From Vesta saturnalis (lineage: Eukaryota; Arthropoda; Insecta; Coleoptera; Lampyridae), in assembly GCA_036346205.1 (NCBI GenBank), contig JARFJB010000534.1:426001-490000 (forward strand): a stretch of DNA of 64,000 nt, read 5' to 3'. The position numbers were made by a program, and so were the translations under genes. The notes beneath the pieces were generated by a model that was not told where the DNA came from, did not search any database, and saw nothing but the letters and a program-made list of their open reading frames with translations. Positions 58,680 through 64,000 of this stretch are shown piece by piece; position 1 is the stretch's first letter, and every line of letters starts with the position of its first letter.

Positions 58680-59842
58680 CTAGACCCTCCACACCACCAC
58701 CCTCGCTATCCTTTGCGGCAGCTGTCGCATCTCCCATACTAGTGAGGGCATCTTCTATGTCCTCTATCGCCTCTTCCTGCGTTCCACCCGCAGTCAAATC
58801 CGTGCACCATCCCTTTAAAACCCCGAACCCTTCTACTTCCCGTACTCGTTATGATCCTAACCCTACCAGTAAACCATCTCCTAAACTTTCCGCTTCCGTT
58901 AATCCCACTTCCCGATATTGCATCCGCAATATATCAGCAAACTTCAACACCCAAAAGTCCTTTTACCAAGCCCTAGTCCCTCTCCGTCTCCCCTGGTTGA
59001 ACATTAAACTCAACCACATCTGCCTATTGGAAACGAGCGAGGCCCTGCCAGTTACGATGCAGCGAACTATGCAGCATCACTTCGGTGAGCCTGCATTGAA
59101 GCTGTCAGGTCCCCGAACGTCCGCTTCCTCAACCAACCCTAAACCCTTGTCCTTCTTCTGCGTCATCCGTAGCGTGGACAAGGACATCCTCCCAGAAGAG
59201 ATCCGGCAATCCATCGACTTCCCTAAAGTCACAAAAGCGATCCGGATCATATCCAAACTAACAAACACTCCTACTTCCTTTATCCGATTAATTACCCCGT
59301 CCCAATCCATCCTCAACCACTTTCTTTCCAACGGTGTCTACCTTTTCGGTAGACACTAGCCCTGCGAACATTCCCGGATTCCTAACCCCACCCTCAAATA
59401 TTGCTCCACTTGCACGCAGGTGGGGCATATTTCCGAGTAATGTCCTACCCGCACTATCCGCTGCCCCACCTGTGGTTAAAGCCACAAAGCCTCGTCGTGT
59501 ACCCGCGTGAATACACCAAAGTGTAACAACTGCGGTGGCCCTCACGCTACCTACTCCTTTTCCTGCGCGACCCGTCGTGCGATTCCCACCACCGCGGCAG
59601 CGACTGCCGTACCTAAACCGCGCCCTCCTTCCACGTCGGACACCGAGGACGACGAAAAACCCAAAACATCCATTTCCATTCCTCTAATGCAACTGTTTCC
59701 TGAGCGTAGGGCCGACAGCGAAAGCTGTCGACATTACGTCCAGGGAATATTTGAAACGCCGTACCAGGGTCAACTTTGTTGGCAATGGTATAGCTATCAC
59801 TACCCACAACAACCGATCCTAGATCCTAATCCTACACCCTAA
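58680..59842 (+). pseudogene. Jockey ORF1 (gag-like, CCHC zinc knuckles)
   Basis: The frame at 58742-59359 starts without ATG and includes RYCIRNISANFNTQKSFYQA and LPWLNIKLNHICLLETS, resembling the jockey gag RNA-binding region. After a stop near 59,357 come three knuckles: YCSTCTQVGHISE*C, RCPTCG*SHKASSC and KCNNCGGPHATYSFSC, two of them holding stop codons. The last frame runs to 59842, ending 24 bp before ORF2. Confidence 0.8.
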
Positions 59843-59866
59843 TCTCTTTCCCTCACCCTAAGTACA

Positions 59867-60967
59867 ATGGATCTAATAATAGGTACAATTAATGCGAGCG
59901 GTGTCCATCGGAAGCGCCCCCTCATTAAGAATCTATTAGCCACAAATCAAATACAAGTCCTGGCCATCTCAGAAACAAAACTAACCAACCGTTGTACCCT
60001 TGACTTTGCCTCCTACAATTCATTCCTTCAATTTAGCGCCCACAATAGTTTGCGAGGTACAGCCCTCGTAATCAAGAATTCATATCCTGCCACTCCTTAT
60101 CCTTTTCCACAGAACCTGCAGCAACTCGAATGTGTAGCTGCAACGGTGCACTTTCCCCTTCCCGTCACCCTTTTCTGTTATTACAATCCTCCAGAAGAAG
60201 CAATTTCCAATCACCTCCTAGACCACATCTCCGCCCTACCCAATGCTATCCTCCTAGGAGACCTTAATGCCCGACATGTCCAATTCGTAGATTCCACGAA
60301 CAATAGAAACGGTATCCGCCTAGCCCACAGTATTCTTACCCTACCACTGTTCCGGATTAGGAACACCAATCCTACCTTTATTAGTCGTCAAGGTGCCTTT
60401 ATAATCGATCACATTATATGCACCGAGTCACTAATACAACATATGTCATCCGATTGCCACCTAGATGAAACCATCACTTCGGACCACCTGCCTCTCCTAG
60501 TTAAAACATCTCTCGGCCCCGTCCCTCCTCCTCCTCCCACCCACATTATTCGTAAAGACTTCCAAAACGCCGATTGGAATGTATTTGGCGAATACATCTC
60601 CAATAACCTTCAGGCTTACGATATTCACACCCCTAACGATGTCGAGAGAGCGGTCACCGACTTAACTTCCGTTATCGCGGAAGCGGTCGAAGCCTCAATC
60701 CCCTTAAAATCAATAGATATCTTCCGAAAACCTCTCCCACAATACATCGTAACCTTGATCAAAGGGAAGAGACGAGTATATCGCGAATCTCTGAGATCAA
60801 GGGACCCCGTTCTCAAGACCGAATATAACCGATTAAACGCCTTAATTCGGCGTGAAACTAATACCTACATCGAAAGAAAATGGGTCCAGGCCACCTCCAA
60901 TCTCAATTATAGAGATGGTAAGAAGTTCTGGCACACCTTCAATATTTTCACCAAAAGGAAAACCTAA
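59867..60967 (+). pseudogene. Jockey ORF2, endonuclease domain and linker
   Basis: ATG 59867 starts MDLIIGTINASGVHRKRPLI. Endonuclease motifs follow: LAISETKL (catalytic Glu), ILLGDLNARHVQF (D-N), IDHIICTES and ITSDHLPLLV (the final SDH). This 366-codon frame is intact to TAA at 60965, where the link to RT is broken. Confidence 0.9.
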
Positions 60968-62518
60968 CCCAAGTCCCACCTAACTGATCCTCAGGGTAAC
61001 CTAATCTCCACCGATCAAGACAAATCCGAAATGTTTCGACACCACCTCCAATCTGTATACTTCACCTAACGATCCCTCATTCGACGACGATTTTAAAAAT
61101 CGTCTAGAGCAAGACCTTGAGGATTTCAAAAACTCCGATTTACCCGAGAAAATCCTGGATGATAATGATCCGTTTTTCAGCCCAATTACTCCCACTCAAA
61201 CCCTCAACTACTTCCAAAAAGGCAAAATATCCACTCCCGGACAAGACGGACTCAACAGAATTATACTGAGACACCTACCACCCCCAGCGATCAGACGCAT
61301 AACGTCCATATATAACAAATGCCTCTCCCTTTTGTACTTCCCGACGGTGTGGAAATCCGCCTCGACCGTCATGATTCTCAAAAATTTCTCCGACCTGACA
61401 GAACCCTCATCCTACAGGTCCATCTCCCTCGTCAGCTGCCTAGGGAAGTGCTTAGAGCAGATCCTAGCCCGAAGGCTGGGAGATCACATAGAATCCAATA
61501 ACCTCTTACCCGACAGCCAGTTCGGCTTTCGACCTAATAGAACCTGTCAGGATCCCTTGCTAAAACTTATCACAGAAACATCACGAGCATTTAACAACCG
61601 CTCCTGTAACCTCGCCGTGTTCTGTCTGGCATGCGGGTCTAGTTCACAAAATTCAAGCATTGGGTATCCTCCCCGAGCTCACGAAGCTCCTACTGTCGTA
61701 TCTAACAGATAGGACGGTACGAGTCCGAGTGGGTTCACCCCTTTCACAGAGTTTCACCCCCCAAACAGGCGTACCCCAGGGTTCTGCCTTAGCACCCATA
61801 CTATACTTTATCTTCGCCAATGATATCCCCATTGTAACAACTCCGGGAGTATCCCTGGCACAGTTTGCCGACGACACTGCCTTCTGGGCAGCTAATCGGT
61901 CAACAAATAACGCCACCAACAGCATGTCCAGTACCCTACGGAACTTCTCCAATTGGGCCAACCAATGGAGAGTCTTCATAAACCCCACCAAAACACAAGC
62001 CATTCTATTCCGACACCCTAACTATACCTGACAGAAACTACTCTCCAAAAACGACGTAAACATTTCCCTGTAAGGGGAACGATTACCGATACTTGACGAC
62101 ATAACATACCTAGGAGTTACATTTACCAAAAGCCTTAACTGGAACGCCGACCTGAACAAAGTACGGAACCGATCCAACCTCCTGGTCGAATAGGAGGTTG
62201 TCAACCCGAAACCCTACAACATACCTACAAGACATTCATACGGCCGTCATAGATTACCGTGCGCCATTGTACGCTACCCTAAAACCCAAAGAACTAAAAT
62301 CCACAGCCTCTTGTGAACGCCGAGTCCTACGAAGAATACACCGACTACACTATAGAATACCTAACGAACTCATCATACAACACGCTAACATCATACCTAT
62401 CACACAACGCCTCAAAACACTGCAAACAAAGTACACACTCCGTAGGATATTCGGCGAAACAGAAGCTACCAAAAACATCCTACGCATTTCACATACGCCC
62501 CTTACCCACATCCAATAA
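60968..62518 (+). pseudogene. Jockey ORF2, reverse transcriptase domain (broken)
   Basis: GQDGLNRIILRHLPPPA and SASTVMILKNFSDLTEPSSY open the RT, followed by the RSISLVSCLGKCLEQILARR and QFGFRPNRTC motifs. A deletion near 61,620 removes the first catalytic-Asp motif (DI-KAFD-VW); the remains resume with the equivalent of HKIQALGILPELTKLL. GVPQGSALAPILYFIFANDI and LAQFADDTAFWA hold the second catalytic pair. Later frames include YLGVTFTKSLNW. Multiple stops follow 62,030. Confidence 0.88.
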
Positions 62519-62790
62519 ATAAGAACCCACACGAGAAACCGAAAAATAAATTCAAGCACCCTCCAACTATCCTGACCCAGAACATTGAAAATCTCCCCGA
62601 AGAATTCGAAGAACTCCTTGATGACATCCCATATGCCCTGAGATAAAATCGAAGACAACCACTGCAACGGCCAAGGAATCGAGCCAATACACACCACGCA
62701 CCTCATATACACCCCACATATATACTCCCAATCCAAACAAAAATAATGTAATATTATACTAATAATTACTTTTTCTTTCAACCACAACAC

Positions 62791-63429
62791 CACACACTAC
62801 ATTGTATGCACGTATACAATACACACAACAATATAGCCCCACTAACACACAAAAGACCCAGGACTGAAGAGGAAGCAGACTCCTGAACAGTCCACAGGAA
62901 TAAGCATTAAGAATAAGCAACACTAACAATAAGCATTCTAACTGATAAGCATACTAACACCGAAAGGATGAATCTGAAACGTATTATGCTATTAAAAGTA
63001 GTTTACAATCTTTATAAGTACAAGATTTTTTAAGCGGTAGCTGCATTTAAAAATATCGAGTTACACACAGTCAAAAAAATGTGGCATACTAGTGGTACCT
63101 TTTTTTATTCAGAAAATTAAATATATCAGACGAGATATTAGATTTATCGTAACTCCTGTATACCCAAATATTAATGAAAGTCATCTTCTTAGATAGGGAT
63201 TTCAGATTTGTATAATGTATCGTGAACCATACAATTATATTTAAATAGCTCAACTTTACACAATGATTTTTTGTGATACTAATGAAAATGTAAACTTTCA
63301 CGATTATCATAAATAATTAAAATATTTATCTTCTTTGTATTAAACCATGTATTTTTATCTTTGTATAAATTTATACGTTTCGATAATTACAGTTATCGTC
63401 CTCGGTAAATGTTAATATTTTTAAGAATT
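62791..63429. other. No gene seen
   Basis: AT-rich sequence between the jockey element and the pogo-like element. Confidence 0.4.
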
Positions 63430-64000
63430 AGGGGAAAGGCAGGCAAGATGGCATACTCGGGCAAAATGGCATATTGGCTCTACCGGCTAATCTAGCCCAA
63501 CAAAAATATCTATACCTATTAAATAATATTGCACAAAGCGGCAACAGTGCGTATATGCACCAGCAGATCAGTTACACCAACGACGCGGAAGTTAGTCGTG
63601 TTTGTGTTGTTCTAAGTGAGGTCGATCGAATGTAAGTCTCTAATAAATATCATTTTTTTCTTTATATATTTAATTATTTATTTATTTCTTTTATACCATC
63701 GTTATTGTAAAGTAATTGGCATTATATTGATGTATTGTTCCTTTCGTTTTATCTTTTTTAAATATCCATATTTGTGAAAAATGTTTTAACGGACAAAACG
63801 GGTAAGTCGGCATACTTATTTGCTGGGCAAGATGGCACGGTATGCCATCTTGCCCGCACTATCCCATCCTACCCGCTACAGAATTTAGTGACGCTAATCT
63901 TTTTTTGCAGATGGTTTACACATATATAAGGAAAACAAATAGGGGAACCTGGGATGAAGCAAACATGGCGCGAGCTATAGACATTGTTAAAAAGAAAGGA
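63430..64000 (+). mobile_element. Left part of a pogo-like (Tc1/mariner superfamily) element
   Basis: GGCAAGATGGCATA (about 63,442) and GGGCAAAATGGCATA (63,460) are repeated near 63,801 and 63,825, and inverted at 63,841-63,855 (TATGCCATCTTGCCC), so the motif brackets a 400 bp leader. A donor-like AAT|GTAAGT lies near 63,630, and acceptor TTTTTTGCAG ends at 63,910. The element continues past the window. Confidence 0.65.
63911..64000 (+). CDS. Pogo-like transposase, first coding exon (partial)
   Basis: ATG 63911, directly after the acceptor, encodes MVYTYIRKTNRGTWDEANMA, then RAIDIVKKKG, open to the edge. The Y-RKT-RG-W---M--AI--V--KG pattern is the start of the Psq-type helix-turn-helix of pogo/jerky transposases. 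No lesion is visible in the 30 codons present, so the copy may be young. Confidence 0.75.
   Translation, partial: MVYTYIRKTNRGTWDEANMARAIDIVKKKG

Larger units (their letters stand above)
58605..62790 (+). mobile_element. Jockey-clade non-LTR retrotransposon
   Basis: ORF1 with three zinc knuckles is followed by ORF2 with endonuclease and RT in the standard order. The element is clearly richer in C than the AT-rich surroundings. Stops, frameshifts and a deletion in RT show it is dead, but most domains are readable. The 3' end is not clear; no obvious poly(A) tail was found. Confidence 0.88.

Overview
The window reads as AT-rich insect nuclear DNA. Exons interrupted by introns, animal housekeeping proteins with insect-like sequence, tRNA-derived SINEs with target-site duplications, and insect-type piggyBac, BEL/Pao, copia, jockey and RTE elements all support this. 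I cannot place the insect order from sequence alone.

Three host genes form the backbone. HEATR1/UTP10 (minus strand) has its first coding exon at 14986-16133 and its second at 1-564, running off the left edge; the exons join in phase across a 14.4 kb intron. MED20 (plus, 18575-19198) is a complete single-exon gene. SMYD4 (plus) starts 228 bp after the MED20 stop, has four coding exons between 19427 and 34804, one 13.3 kb intron and two very short introns (43 and 47 bp), and gives a 653-residue protein. A C2H2 zinc-finger gene (plus, 54947-56800) has an inverted, broken paralogue at 46560-47611.

Most of the rest is mobile DNA, largely decayed and often nested. 1-15 kb (HEATR1 intron): two SINE families, a BEL/Pao fragment, a HARBI1 fragment, a transposase-like gene I cannot name, nested piggyBac elements. 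16-18 kb: a Crypton-like tyrosine recombinase remnant. 20-33 kb (SMYD4 intron): a copia element split by a non-LTR reverse transcriptase fragment, a SINE fold-back holding a perfect tRNA cloverleaf, a third piggyBac, and a 500 bp block nearly free of T. 36-46 kb: a BEL/Pao element inside another LTR element, a MITE with a SINE inside it, a long-TIR mariner-type element, an RTE-like element. 52-54 kb: a second copy of the host LTR family and a repeat array ending in a promoter-like cluster of CCAAT, GC-box and CRE motifs. 58-63 kb: a jockey-clade element. 63.4-64 kb: the left end of a pogo-like transposon with an intact first coding exon.

HEATR1 acts in nucleolar small-subunit rRNA processing, MED20 in the Mediator head, and SMYD4 is a SET/MYND protein; their adjacency does not imply a shared pathway. 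Family calls come from motif recognition by eye, without database searches.
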